64,000 nt of DNA from Aplectana chamaeleonis (GCA_029168955.1 JAPDOI010000065.1:1426001-1490000), one strand, 5' to 3'. Numbered from the stretch's first letter, positions 1 to 12,540 are shown. Numbers and translations: made by a program. Notes: generated by a model from the sequence alone, not told the origin.

Positions 1-144
1 TTCAGTGGAAGGGACTTGTAGAATGAGAGCGCGCGAAGGCGCCACGCTACTGGGCATTTCCCTGCGCCTCTGTTATACAATACCGGCCACAACTTCTCTC
101 CCAAAGCGCGTCGGCGACGCGTAGTCGGGTCGAAAACGCCGTTT

Positions 145-2141
145 TTGTTCGAAGTGGACTTTTTGAGAACCTGATAAAACCATTCGATTCCTCTCGGTGA
201 TGAGATTCCGATTATATGTTCAGACTTGAGAAAAACTCAAGTCTTCACCTAGTTATAGCCTATTTTCCCTAAAAGGAGTCAAAATCATTGTGTATGGTTA
301 CTTTTTGAATCTGAGAACACTAATCGCTTCATCTCATCGTCCTGATTCCAAAAATCTTTTCAAGTTTGGAAAATTCCTACTTCTTGAAATAGTTGTGGCA
401 TATTTCGCCCACCCAAAGAGTAGGAATGCTCTATCAACGGCGAAACTTGAATGTAAGCATCACCAGTATATTTGTGTAGTAATTCTGACTTCAAAGCTGT
501 CTCTGTACCTGGAAAAGTGTGAGATTTGACTCTTAATCTTTCTTAGTTCTATATGAATTCCGTTTTGGCGATGATCTCCCTTCAATTTCTCTGTTCTCCA
601 CGCTCTCCACGCTATTGCTCTCCTCTTTTTGACGCACTCCTCGCTGCTGTACTGCCTCGCTCGAAGACAGTCCCCCAAACCGAATAGAATTCGAGGAGCG
701 GAGACGGACTCGAGAGTCAGTGTTACGAAAGCGAAAGCCCGGTATCTGAAAGATCAAAGGTAGAAATGGGAGAGGAGTAAAGATCAAAATCAGTGATTCT
801 GCGGATGCGGACCACCTAGTCTGCGCGCGCGGTCGCGGCGCGCACAGCATTTATTCGTTTGAAGGGCGAAGAGTGTGACTCATCAATAAGCAATCTTCCG
901 GGAACGCATACAAGGGAAGAATCGAATCCTCGTTTTAAGAGAAAAAAGCATTTTCACCTAGTTGAGAAAAATCCTCCGTATTAGCTCAATTTGAAAAGAA
1001 ATACCCAACAGAACCATTCTGAAAGTTGTCTGTTGTGGTGAGTGATTCTGCAGACCACCCAGTCTGCGCGCGCGGGCGCGGCGCGCACAGCAGTTATTCG
1101 TTTCCCTGCGTAGAGTTCTGTTGGGTACTTCTTTTTAAATTGAGCTAATACGGAGGATTTTTCTCAACTAGGTGAAAATGCATTTTTCTTTTAAAACGAG
1201 GATTCGATATTTTCATTGTATGCATTCCCGGAAGATTGCTTATTGATTAGTCACACTCTTCGCGGGGAAACGAAAAATGCTGTGCGCGCCGCGGTAGTCT
1301 GCATCCGCAGAATCACTCACCGATGGCGTAGTGTTAGAATAGGATTTAGTAAACCAGGGGCAAACCACCCATAACGCTAACTCCTATTCCGATCGCCTCT
1401 TGATGTTGATTCAATACGGACCACCTGTTCAGATAACTGCTATCTTTTCTGAGTCGACCAACGTTCCGTCTCGCTATTTAAATATCTCAAAGAACACTCA
1501 TGATCTCTACCCCTCTCCCATTCCGACCTTTGATCTTTCAGATACCGTGCTTTCATAACGCTGACTCTCGAGTCTGTCTCCGCTCCTCGAACTCTGTTCG
1601 GTTTGGGGAACTGTTTTCGAGCGAGGCAGTACTGGCAGTGAGGAGTGCGTCAGAGAGAGAGAGGAGAGCAATAGCGTGGAGAGCGCGGAGAACCGAGAAA
1701 TTGAAGGGAGATCATCGCTAAAACGGAATTCGTATAGAACTAAGAAAGATTAAGAGTCAAATCTCACACTTTTCCAGGTACAGAGACTGCTTTAAATTCA
1801 GAATTACTACACAAATTGACTGGTGATGCTTACATTCAAGTTTCGCCGTTGATAGAGCATTCCTACTTTTTGGGTGGGCGAAATATGCCATAACTATGTC
1901 AAGAAGTAAGAATTTTCCAAACTTGAAAAGATTGTTGGAATCAGGACGATGAGATGAAGCGATTAGTATTCTCAGATTCAAAAAGTAACCATTCACAAAG
2001 ATTTTGACTCCTTTTAGGGAAAATAGGCCATAACTAGGTGAAGACTTGAGTTTTTCTCAAGTATGAACATACAATCGGGTTCTCCTCATAGAGAAGAATC
2101 GAATGGTTTTATCAGATTCTCAAAAAGTCCACTTCGAACAA
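145..2141. repeat. Nested ~2-kb palindrome (foldback element within foldback element)
   Basis: Outer arms at about 145-790 and 1499-2141 are inverted copies; both end in the same GTTCGAAGTGGAC sequence in opposite orientation. Inner arms at about 790-1020 and 1095-1315 form a second inverted repeat, separated by a short spacer, with GC-rich CGCGCGC blocks. About 180 bp (1316-1498) has no partner. Similar 79-codon open frames at 290-529 (+) and 1757-1996 (-) are simply the two arms and are not treated as genes. This fits a non-autonomous foldback DNA element; the superfamily is not recognised. Confidence 0.85.
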
Positions 2142-2285
2142 TTCAGACAACTCGAACAGACTACAGGAAGATCTTTCTCAAAATCAGGCTTGAAATTCGG
2201 AAACAATCAGATTTTGATGAGAGCTCGAAAAAGCGCTAGCTTGAAAAAGATAACCGCTCTCGAACGACATTTAACACTTGACTAA

Positions 2286-2802
2286 CAATCAGATCTGAAA
2301 ATTCAAACTAATTTTACAAAAACGAGCGGATAGAAACTTCACCGTCCACCTACTACTCTCCTGGATATGTGACCTCGCAACTGGGATCTGAAGTTTTGGG
2401 CTTTCTTTTGGAATTTTGGTCACGAAGGTTCTAGAAAAGCTCATCGGGTTTTGCGGACCGGAGTTACAAACAGCGGTATTGAATCCATAGACAATTTCCA
2501 GTTACGTGATTTAAACGTGAAATCAGCGCATTCTGTAGGTAGTACGCAACTTCAGAATCCTAACCACTTGGGTCCTGCAGGGAATGTCTGTTTAGATGAG
2601 ACTCTCCTCCAGGGCGGTCGGTGTAGCTGTTGCGAGGTAATTTTTCAAACCTGCAAAGGAATGGATCAGCGGGAATGTCAGACGAGTGGTGATTAACATC
2701 CCAGTCAGCTGTTCGTAGCCGTGGGAAGGTTTGTACGAAAAAATGGCTTTCTCGATGGCTTCTTGACACGGCGTTGGCGGGCAGTCTTATTCGGGCAGAC
2801 TA
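2286..2802. other. Unassigned non-coding stretch
   Basis: No gene is recognised. The last 100 bases share GGCGGGCAGTCTTATTCGGGCAGAC-type sequence with the repeats near 20870 and 35490, so part of it is probably a fragment of that foldback family. Confidence 0.4.
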
Positions 2803-2957
2803 TAGAGTTCGCATAATAATTTTAATCTGGTGAGTGGACGGAGCTGCGGCGGTAGATCACCTCGCGCTAATCGAAACTCCTTTCTCCAGTGAGGCCGCGC
2901 TTCGCACGGCTAGCCGCCTGGTGCATACGTCAGACCAAATCGAAAGCGGGATTCATG
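2803..2957 (-). repeat. Half copy of the P4 palindromic repeat family
   Basis: This matches one arm of the palindrome at 10409-10722: an AGTTCGCATAATAATTTTA end, GTAGATCACC, a TCGAAAC block, CACGGCTAGCCGCCTGG and a CGTCAGAC end. Another half copy lies at 18208-18350. Strand is given relative to the right arm of the full palindrome, which carries tRNA-promoter-like boxes. Confidence 0.7.
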
Positions 2958-3084
2958 TTTGGAAGTACGCTATACCAGAACATCTCATTAAAGACTAGCC
3001 CCTGTAGTTGCCTTGGACAGTTCTCAGTGAAACGATAACTATCTAATTCAGAATGTTGAAAACTGCAATGTTCTCACAATAGTA

Positions 3085-3721
3085 TTCAAAGGCAAAGTCC
3101 AACCTCGGATTCGTTTTCGCTTTTCGTGCCTATTTTCGAAACGCTCCCACACTGATTCCAATGATGTCTGTGGAATCGTAACGTCGGCATGGATCCTGAA
3201 GAGACTTCGCGTTCACTGTTGAAAGTTGGCGCAAACTCGGTGCCATGTGCTATAACATAGGTGCACCGAGTTGGCGCCAACCTTCAACAATGCACGTGAA
3301 GTCTCTTCCCGATCCATTCCAATGTTACAAAACCCTTTGGGAAAGGAGCTATGGCTCCACAAAAACTGAGCAAAAAACCATTGTGGACGAGTCGTCCGAG
3401 GCTTGTAAATTCCACCATTTGCAATCGATGTATAAGAGCTGCCCTTAACAAAGAGAGAGGTTGAGAATCGGGGGAAGAACGCGGACATTGATCGGAAGCG
3501 ATCATCTCGCCAATGTTGAGCTTGAAAGATCGTAAAAAAGGCGTGCCAAAGTGGCTTCCTGATGTTGGCTTCCCAGGGTGACTTCCTCCTATATCTCGCT
3601 TATTCGGAGAAAGTGAGAGCTCGCATTTGGCAGCTGCTATGTATGTATAGGTAGGGTCTACCTACTACACAATTGTGCGAAAATCTCAGATTTCGTCCCT
3701 GAGCTTGGACTGTGCCTCTAA
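3085..3721. mobile_element. MITE, family C, with an inner palindrome
   Basis: Ends are AAAGGCAAAGTCCAACCT on the left and AGCTTGGACTGTGCCT on the right, matching the ends of the 4107-4586 copy. A hairpin at about 3224-3292 (GTTGGCGC...GCGCCAAC) marks an inverted join, making this copy longer than its relatives. Short open frames inside are repeat-derived. Confidence 0.65.
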
Positions 3722-4106
3722 AGCTCGTAGTAGCGCCTGAGAATCGCTGGCCCTGTATACCTCCGAAAGAATGTGGTAGCAATAAATCTTTGCCCCAACA
3801 AGATTACTGTACTGAACTCTGAAACACATCCTACTGGTGATCTAGGAACCATTTTCTCAGACATAGACTTAGAGTTCGATTCCTTAACATGCAAGTTAAT
3901 CGAATGCTCTGGTTACTTTCTCAGACTTGGAACTGACTGAATTCTCTCAATTGCATTTTTGAGCTCCATCTTCCCTGAGACATAGAGAGATCCCAAATTG
4001 GAGGAAGTAACTGGAAGTAACACTTCCACTTTCACGCTGTTCCAGAAGTTGGTGTGTTTTAATATATTACCTGCTAAGATGACTGCCCTAAACTGAGCGA
4101 AAATCG

Positions 4107-4586
4107 TTAACGGCACAGTCCAACCTTATAATCGTTTTCTGGTTTTCTTGCTTATTGTAGAGAGAGTTTCGGGCTGATCACAATGGTGTCTCCAGAGTCT
4201 CTCAGAACACTCTACGAGCGGAGTTATGACCACTCCAAGATTGTGAAATCAGACGGTGAGAAATTTGCGGACGAGTTGTCTCGGGCCTGATTTTCCAGGT
4301 CGTTGCAGCCATCGCGCCGGAGCAGATCTCAATGTGGAGCTAGACCGATAACTAGTGGAAGAACGTAGATTTGGATCAAAATCTATTCCGCTCATTCTCG
4401 CTATTCAGACCGGAAGCCTCGAAGTGGGCGGAGCCAATGGGTGCCGATTTGGGGTCCGAGAGAGTGGGTGCTTGATCTTTCTCGCTTATTCTGAAGAGTT
4501 GAGATTTCGCGTTTGGCAGAGTTGTTACACACAGCGTCCGGGCCATAATATCAAATTTTACCCACGAGCTTGGACTGTGCCTTTAA
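4107..4586. mobile_element. MITE, family C (TTAA-ended)
   Basis: Starts TTAACGGCACAGTCCAACCTT and ends AGCTTGGACTGTGCCTTTAA, about 480 bp. Interior text such as TGATCACAATGGTGTCTC and GACGAGTTGTCTC recurs at 37082-37572 and 42412-42908. No transposase is present, so the element is non-autonomous. TTAA at both ends suggests a TTAA-targeting transposase, though the superfamily is not certain. Confidence 0.7.
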
Positions 4587-7500
4587 GTGACTCCCAATTG
4601 TGTTAAAAATATTGAGCTTTTTTGTCGGCTCTCTCGGCAGTTACTCGTCTAGACGTAATTAAAGTCTGAAAGGTTTGTAATTGATGTGAGAGTGAGAAGA
4701 ATGTTCAACATTTCGAGTACTGACTTTGAACTCAATATTTTCATGCATTCTATTATGATGAATGCGACGGAGAGTTGTTCAAAAATGTTCGTAAAAACTT
4801 AAATTAAGTACATTCCAACGAGTGATGGCGAAACAACTCAGTTTGGCGAGTGTTAACAAAATTAAGAATCCATCAGAAGGCTTCCCGACGAAGCACTTTT
4901 GTTGGTATTGTCGCAACCATGCCTGCTTGCTCTTTTAGGAAATTGCATTTGAACGTCTGAGCATATCTAAAGACTAGCACACTAATTAGTCATGATGGAA
5001 TTAGTAATAATCTCACGGAAGATTGAATGCGATATTGTGTCCTATCGTGCATTCTTCTCAGCTACGCCGGCTCGAACGTTCAGTTTCAAAACAGGAGTTT
5101 CATGATTCGCGTTTGGTATAGGAGAGCTGAGCGAATTTTTTATCCATTTCTGCATGCGAGTTGCATCGATATGTATGACTATTGTCCTGACACCTGTTTG
5201 CAGTTCCCAGCAATTTCCTAACTTGGTCGTGCGCTTTTTTTCTCCGATTCTTGATTTTTTTCTCACCTTTGTGATGATCGGATCCTTCTCATGAGATTAG
5301 CTCTTTTACTGTTTTAACCAGAGACCCTGTGTTCACGTTTTTAACTGGAAAAATAATTGTGAACACTGCCTAGAAGGGCAAACCACTAAGCTCGCTGCTC
5401 CAGGTCTGAAGCGTTGAAGACAGCATACACGATTAAAATTGGTATAGATTTTTTTAAAGCTGGTTGTATGGGAAACCAACAAAAAAGAACGACGAAACTG
5501 CATGCAAATACAGGAATAGCGGTTACTTATCGTTATGGGGTGAAAGTGGACGAGTTATGCCCGCTAGGTTTAAATAGCGTATAATAACGGTATAGCGACC
5601 TGGGATGGCGGAGCTGCTTGACTCTTACAGCCTGCACTGAATGCTCACTTCGTTCAAAGCATCAAAAATATTTATTTAGATTTCCGAATTGACCATTTTG
5701 GACAGAACTATGAGTAAGGTGAAAAAGAGGCCCTAGCTTGTTTCTCGCTTGAGATGCAAAAGAAAGTAAAATGTTTTCGGCTATGCTGACCACCAGCGCT
5801 GAGCGGCCGCTCTCTCCTCAGAACGGTTTCATGACCACTTATAATTAGCATCTCTTCATTTCGAGTAGGTGCTCATCTCTTCGCTGCTGGTGATAGTCGC
5901 ATTTGAGAGCTCACTAGAGCCATACCAGAGTTTAATTTACCTATGCGATATAATATTTTATGTAGTTAACCATGCCACCAGGCATGAAGCTCACCACTCA
6001 GAATTTTTGGCACTAGCCACCTGTGACTTTCGTGCAATTCAGGTTCCGCTAATAGCAGATGAGAAGCGACGCGTCAACGACCAGCGGTTGGCGTCAAGTC
6101 GTTACTCAAGCGCTGGCGTATGACGCTCGACGGCTGGCGCATGCAACGTGTACGAGGAAGGCACCGGGTTCACGATGGTAATGATAATGTTATGGACAGC
6201 TGCCACTGCCGCCATGCCTCCACCGTCAGCGACAGGCCGGCCCCAGTTGTCGCTGAGGAGTCAGATGAATAACGAATGTTGAGGATGCAAACCCCAGCGT
6301 CACTTGACGCTAGGACGTCTGCAATGGACGAAGCCTCACTTCAAGGCTTTACATAACTTAATGCATTTATCTTGCGAGTAGCTTGTTTATCCCAATACTT
6401 TGCGCTCCATTCGATGGGCTCAACTGTCCACGTGTTTCGAACCGCGTCGCTTGAGAGTATCGTGAGTCACGAGCAATATGTATTGCCAGGGTGGGACTCT
6501 GGAATGAAATAGTCTTGCCGTTTACTTAACTACATCGCATAAAACACAAGTAATTTGATTCGATCTCTCATATTCTCATAAAACTCGATTCAAAAATCCT
6601 GATGACAAGGTGTACCGCACATGAAATTCTAGAGTAAGTGGCACACTTGGTAGTGCATTCAAGCAATCTCGAACCCTACTTGCTTTGGTACATGGATGGT
6701 TGACGTATATCCTAGCAATCTTCATGACTTTCGATAGCGCTCTGGTACAAGATTTTGAATAAATGTTAGATTCGGAGAAGAATCAGGCTAGAAGAGAATG
6801 CACGTAAAGGGACGCTGAATCCGCATCCATACCCAAACTCGCGGACGGGTTTGTCTTCACGGTCGGTATTCGTTCTCTATATACATATGAAGCGTAATAT
6901 GATTCGGTTTACGCGGACCTGGTGCGATGAAAATCATATCCAAAGAAGACGAGACCAGGCAGCGTTGAGGTGTTACTCTGATTAGCGATAAACTCCTTGA
7001 TGCTCGCTGCACCAACTTGAAAAAGATTTCCGGCTTAATTCCTGATTAGGAGGTAGAGAAAAGAGGCAACAGCGAATTGAAAAGGAAAAACGAGAAGTCG
7101 CGCAGCAGGTTTTCGGCCAATCATTAGTCCGGTATAGTGATTTGAGGCCCTGAACGCGAATATGAGGTCCATTCTTGGTTGATTGTGTAAGATTGCGGTA
7201 GGTTAGTGTAGGTAGAGGACGTTTAAAGGCAACAGACACGCCTAAAATGGTATTCATTTTATGTCATGAATCAAAGGTTCGGAGCTGGTTGTATTGGGAA
7301 CTGACGAAAAAACGAACGAAAACTGTGTGGAAATAGAGGAATAACGGTTATTTTGTTATCAGGTGAAAGTGGACGAGTTTTACGGCGCGCGGTTGAAAAA
7401 GCGAGTATTAGCAAGAAAACGGTTGAGATAGAGAAGCCGATATAATCCTACACCGTGTACTGGGGCGTTCACCTCGTTGGAAGCATCTCAAACCAGCCAG

Positions 7501-7640
7501 AACAACTGTATTAGTACTTACAATCTGGACGAGTTTTTTTGGGGGCGGGGTTGCAGAAATTTTTCGATTTGCATTGCTGAAATTTAGTAGTTTTGCCTCA
7601 TTTCTAACGCTTAAAACGGAGTGAGCAGTAGACTTGGGCC
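4587..7640. other. Long stretch without a recognisable gene
   Basis: The stretch is AT-rich with scattered short open frames and no conserved domain that I recognise. GGCGTCA/GACGCT motifs are dense at 6060-6320. Segments at 5340-5600 and 7190-7400 share phrases (GTTGTAT.GGGAAC, GGTTATTT, GTGAAAGTGGACGAGTT), so they look like two diverged copies of one unnamed repeat. Confidence 0.5.
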
Positions 7641-8062
7641 GAATCGAATAAATATTCGAATAATATTCGAATAATTCGATTATTCGAGTATTCGAATATT
7701 CGATTTATTCGGGAATTCAAATTTTGGATTTATTCGAATATTCGATTCATTCAAAAATTTCAATTTTGGATTTATTCGAATATTCAATTTATTCGAGAAT
7801 TTAAATTTTGGATTTATTCGAGTATTCGATTTATTCGAGAATTTAAATTTTGGATTTATTCGAATATTCGATTTATTCGAGAATTTGAATTTTGAATTTA
7901 TTCGAATATTCGATTTATTCGGAAATTAAAATTTTGGATTTCTTCGACTATTCGATTTATTCGCGAATTTATTTTTGGACTTATTCGAATATTCGACTTA
8001 TTCGGGAAATGAAATTTTGAATTTATTCGCATATTCGATTCATTCGGGAATACAAAATTTGG
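7641..8062. repeat. 42-bp minisatellite (TTATTCGAATATTCGAT type), locus 1
   Basis: About ten degenerate units of 42 bp, each holding TTATTCGAATATTCGATT followed by ATTCGNGAATTNNAATTTTGGA. Because 42 is divisible by three and stops are rare, frames stay open through the array; these are not genes. Four more loci of the same family occur in this window. Confidence 0.9.
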
Positions 8063-8164
8063 GATTAGTTTCAATACCCAGAAAAATTCAGTGCCCTACA
8101 TTCGAATTAGACAAAACCTATTTTGATAAATTACTCCTGTCCCTCAGCCTCATGATTGATTCAG

Positions 8165-8485
8165 ATGTTCATTGCAAGAGGCTGCAAAAAGTTCAGAAAT
8201 ATGGCTTTTTTCGTAAGTTTCAAAAACCTGTGGTAAAAAAGAAAACTCTCTTTCAGCCAGGACTTCTTCTTCTTCTTCAAGGTGAGCTTTCGGCGCTTAG
8301 CGCCTTCGTCAGACCTTATCTATACTTGATATTTTAAGGTCTGACGAAGGCGCTAAGCGCCGTAAGCTCACCTTGGAAAAGTAGAAGTCCTGGCTGAAAG
8401 AGAGTTTTCCTTTTCACCACAGGTTTTTGGAAACTTGAAAAAAAGCCAGATTTCTGAACTTTTTGCAGCCTCTTGCAGTAAACAT
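8165..8485. repeat. Palindromic element ~320 bp
   Basis: The arms start ATTGCAAGAGGCTGCAAAAA and end TTTTTGCAGCCTCTTGCAGT, with a spacer of about 17 bp near 8320-8336. TCTGACGAAGGCGCTAAGCGCC brackets the centre. The matching open frames on opposite strands are mirror images of the arms. It lies directly after the minisatellite. Confidence 0.85.
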
Positions 8486-8820
8486 TTGAAAACCTATTTT
8501 GTTTACCTTTGAAATAGAAACCCTTCGAAGTATCTTTCTGCAAGTTGAGCTATACGTTTTTGTGTGCACGATTTCCGCTGTTCGTTCTTGTGCGCAGTCC
8601 TCCCCTTGCGCGCTGTACACAATCACCAGCGTCTATGAGGTCGATATGAGCCCCGCCGCCAGAAGGTGCGGCAGCACCCAGTGGAGGAGTATCGATCGTT
8701 CGGCGCCGCAGGATCGATCGTCCTCCACTGCATGCTGCCATGCCTTTCAGTGGCGGGATTCTATCCAGGCCTTACCGATTAGGGGTGGTGCTATCTGAAG
8801 CTGCCGCAACAGGCCGGACT

Positions 8821-9378
8821 GCTAGCCGGGTCAGGGGCTCTCTACACCCGGAGGGAGGAGCACGGACGAGATTCATTGCTGACGCGACGCGCGCGGCGGA
8901 ATTTTTTATCTGATCACCCCATCACTGGAGCTCGCTTGCCACAAGCTCGCGAAATTTCATGGCATTTCATGTGTTTCTTGACTCTCAAATGACCATTCTT
9001 TATGTTTCATAATCCAGAGCCAAACTGGTTTGTCAGCGGCAGCGATCCCATCACTACATCTAAAATGGAGCTCGATCTTTAATACCATATTACACTTTCT
9101 ACAAATATCAAGCGGTACAACGGCACGAGAACATACATGAGTTATTGAAATGAGTGTCCAGGATAAGATAATGAGAGGAACAACCCAGGAACATGAAGAA
9201 AAGTCATCTGAGAATGAATTAAAACATGAAAGCCCGTGAAATCCCGCGAGCTTGTGGCAAGCGCGCTCCAGTGATGGGAAAACAGGATAAAAAATTCCGT
9301 CGCGCGCTTCGCGTTAGCGATGAATCTCGTCCGCGCTCCTCCCTCCGTGTGTAGAGAGAACCTGACCCCTGCTAGCCG
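8821..9378. repeat. Foldback element with long terminal inverted repeats
   Basis: The left arm begins GCTAGCCGGGTCAGGGGCTCT and runs through CGAGATTCATTGCTGACGCG to CACTGGAGC near 8930. The right arm repeats this inverted from about 9240 to 9378. The ~300-bp centre is unpaired AT-rich sequence with no gene. Its end motif (AGGGGCTC...CTACAC plus GGAGGGAG) recurs loosely at 17300-17480. Confidence 0.75.
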
Positions 9379-10408
9379 TCGCCCATTGGCGCCGGGCCGC
9401 CTCCGCTAAACCAACAGTGTGTTCTCCTGCTCCCATTATTTTAGGCCGTCGCCGCCGTAATGGTGGATAGAGGGTATCCACGAAAGCGTGGCTGCCCCCT
9501 GTCCCCCATTGTGGCAGCTACTTGAGCCAATCTCCGATTCCCATGTGAGGGGAATCTAGGGTGCTGAACACCAATATGCGGTACACGCGCCGGGATTCTG
9601 AGGATTACTTTTCGTTTCTGTAGGCGCCATGACAGTTGGGGAGAAAAACCTACCTTCATAAATCGACGAATCAGCATAGAATTCGCCTTCAGCACCCCGA
9701 ATTACCTCCGCTCGAATGCGAGACTTCGACCAAACTACCGCATACCTGTGGTTATCTACTACAAGCTGTCAAAAATCGATAAACTGCATCAGATTCGCGT
9801 TGAGCACTCCAAATCACCATCAAAGAAACGATTTCAGCTACATCGTAGCGTTCCAGAAAACGTCGAAAGTCGCGTTTTGCCTTTAAATTTTCCTCCCGAT
9901 GAGAAGCTTTGAACGAATTTAGTCGAAAATTGGCAAATGAACCTCAGATTCGTGATCAGCACCTCAAATAACCCCCCCCCCCCCCCCCCCCCACCACCCT
10001 TAGGAGAATCTTGAGTCAAAACTGGAATATCTTTCTTTGGCGCTTTCTGAACCCCTAATTGACTTAGGTAAACGACCAACCAAAAATTGGTACATTTGTG
10101 AAACGATATCACTTCTTGGAAACTCCGGGAGAGTGCTTTTACCTAAGCGTTGCCCAGGGGCTTGTTTTGAGCGCTGAACACGATTGACCGTTTTCAGATT
10201 CTCGAAAGATTAGTATGCATTTTTGGATGGTACAATAGGTACGCGAAACAGGGGAAAATGCCTAATAAATTTTTTTTCAGAGAGACTATGCAGCTGTAAA
10301 GGGCATATTCGGGCCCTACGTTCACAGTCGTTCTAGAAAAGTACATTTTATCTGGGATCGCTACTTTGGCTAATAGTAGTTTCCTTGTTAGTGTTTCCCG
10401 TCCTGAAT
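9379..10408. repeat. Degenerate repeat stretch with a 21-nt C tract
   Basis: Three imperfect copies of a phrase like CAGATTCG..GA.CAGCACC..AAAT.ACC occur at about 9672-9715, 9790-9825 and 9942-9995. The last runs into 21 consecutive Cs (9972-9992). The inverted phrase next to the G tract at about 62175 shows the same association. No gene is recognised. Confidence 0.5.
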
Positions 10409-10722
10409 GTAGAGTTCGTGCAATCATTTTAGTCTGAGGAATGGACGGGGCCGCGACGGTAGATCACCCCGCGCGAATCGAAACCCCATCCTTCAGTGAG
10501 GCCGCCAACCCAGCACGGCCAGCCGCCTGGTCCATGCGTCAGACTAGAACGAAAACGGAAACCATATGGTTTTCGTTTTCATTTTAGTCTGACGCATGGG
10601 CCAGGCAGCTGGTCGTGCGGGGTTGGCAGCCTCACTGGAGAATGGGGTTTCGATTCGCGCAGGGTGATCTACCGTCGCAGCCCCGTCCATTCGTCAGACT
10701 AAAATGATTGCGCGAACTCTAC
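10409..10722 (+). repeat. Full palindrome of the P4 family, possibly tRNA-derived
   Basis: Two near-perfect inverted arms begin GTAGAGTTCGTGCAATCATTTTAG and end CTAAAATGATTGCGCGAACTCTAC. On the + strand the right arm carries GGGCCAGGCAGCTGG followed about 45 nt later by GGTTTCGATTCGC, loosely like RNA polymerase III A and B boxes. A tRNA-derived SINE-like origin is inference only. Half copies lie at 2803-2957 and 18208-18350. Confidence 0.7.
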
Positions 10723-11513
10723 AATACCCGCGCTAAGTTTTGTAAAAACGGGGAGTATCTGGCAAACTTGGCAAAAAAGCGTCCGATGCATGTAACTTTT
10801 TTGAATGAAGACTTTTTGAAATTCTGAAAACGCCATCATATTCACAGATCAAATTCCTACCTAATTATGTGACTTGTGTGCCGAAGTGCCCCAGAATCGC
10901 TTTGTTTTTGAAGGGAATATTTTTTGCAATCGGCTTGCAAAAACGTCGCGCGCGGTGAATGCGGCGAAACTTTGAGCAGTATTTGTACAAGTAATGGAAG
11001 AGCAATCTGTACGCTCCCTTCATAAATTAGGTGCAGGTGAGAGAATCTCAAGGTTTGTGTTGGTTGAGTTTTTAAAATCATTTATTAAACACGCTTGAGA
11101 ACTACCTGAAAAATCGGAGTTATGTTGCAAAACCCTGGACTCTTAGATGAGGGATTTCGAAAATTCAACCAACAAAAACCTTGAGATTCTCTCACCTGCA
11201 CCTAATTTATGAAGGAATCATACAGATTGGTCTTACATTACTTGTACAAATACTGCTCGAAGTTTCGCCGCACCTCGCCGCGCGCGAAGTTTTTAAAAAA
11301 CGATTGCAAAAACTATTTCCTTTAAAAACAAAGCGGTTTTGGGGAACTTCGGCTAACAAGTCACATAATTAGGTAGCAATTTGATCTGTGAATATGATAG
11401 CGTTTTCAGAATTCAAAAAAGTCTTCATTCAAAAAAGTTATATGCATCGGACGCTTTTTTGCCAAGTTTGCCAGAAGCTCCCCGTTTTTACAAAACTTAG
11501 CGCGGGTATTGTA
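10720..11513. repeat. ~790-bp palindrome abutting the previous one
   Basis: The arms run from TACAATACCCGCGCTAAG (left) to CTTAGCGCGGGTATTGTA (right), about 340 bp each, around a ~110-bp unpaired centre near 11070-11175. The left end shares TAC with the right end of the neighbouring palindrome. Similar protein frames at 10857-11081 (-) and 11181-11372 (+) are the two arms and not genes. Confidence 0.85.
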
Positions 11514-11589
11514 CTTCACGATAGAAACAGTCGCCTAGCTTCTTCGGAAATCGAAGTTCCGTGGTGATATTGACCTTGGTTTCGAAATG

Positions 11590-11945
11590 TCGAATATAAT
11601 TCGAATATTCGAATAGTTTGGCCGACTTTTCGAATGGATCCATTTATTCGGGAAATTCGAAAAGGCATCATTCGAATGCATTCATTAATTCGAGATTTTT
11701 TAAAAAGCATTATTCGAATGTATTCATTTATTCGGGAATTTTGAAAACGCCTTATTTGAATGCATTCATTCATTCCGCATTTTTCAAAAGGCATTATTCG
11801 AATGTATTGATTTATTCGGAATTTTTCAAAAGACCGTATTCGAATTATTCATTCATTCGGGATTTTTTGAAAGGCATTACTCGAATGTATTCATTTATTC
11901 GGAATTTTTCAAAAGACCGTATTCGTATTATTAATTCATTCCGAA
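11590..11945. repeat. 42-bp minisatellite, locus 2
   Basis: About eight degenerate units of GGCATTATTCGAATGTATTCATTTATTCGGGAATTTTNAAAA type, period about 42 bp. It is open in several frames because of the repeat unit. Confidence 0.85.
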
Positions 11946-12046
11946 ACATGGGTGGGATGCCCATGTATAGCGAGCAGTCTACTAGGAGCCATGCGACTTC
12001 GGAAACGTAGTTATTTCAACAACTTTTTCAAGCGTGTCGGCTGCCT

Positions 12047-12540
12047 TTAAAGGCATTGTTCACGATAAGAAACGTTTTTCTGCTTTGCCGCCTATCTTGA
12101 AGAAGGTCCCATGCTGATTCCGATGATGTTTTTGGAATCTTACAAGATCTTCTAGGAACGAAGTTATGGTCCCTCATAAATTGAGCTAGGTAAGCATGGT
12201 GGAAGAGTTGTCCGAGGCTTGTAACTTCCGCCTTTTGCCGCCGATGTATGCGAGCTGATCTGAATGACGAGAGAGGCTGAGGGTGAAGGGAAGAACGAGG
12301 CTACTGATCGGAAACCATCGCTTATGTCTCATTCTCGAGCATTCATTTTTTGACGTCGGTGGGCGTGGAAAGTGCATCTGGGGTGTGACGAGCTGACGAG
12401 TGTCCAACTTTGGGGCCGTAGGGAACCGTTCCAAGCTCATTTTTCTTGGTTTTTTCAACGCTAGGGTTACGCTAGGCCCCGCAGCTGCCGACCTCCACTA
12501 AAAAATCAGACATTGTTTTTATCGTGGACACTGCCTTTAA
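12047..12540 (-). mobile_element. MITE, family A (TTAA-ended), intact 494 bp
   Basis: Starts TTAAAGGCATTGTTCACGAT and ends ATCGTGGACACTGCCTTTAA. Orientation is opposite to the copy at 43201-45646, which shares its interior (TGCGGGGCCTAGCG region, GACGTCGGTGGGCGTGG region). Its length gives the unoccupied-site reference for the Penelope-like insertion in that other copy. No coding capacity. Confidence 0.85.

Noticed and set aside
290..1996. Two similar 79-codon frames on opposite strands as a duplicated gene
   Set aside because: They are the two arms of one palindrome.
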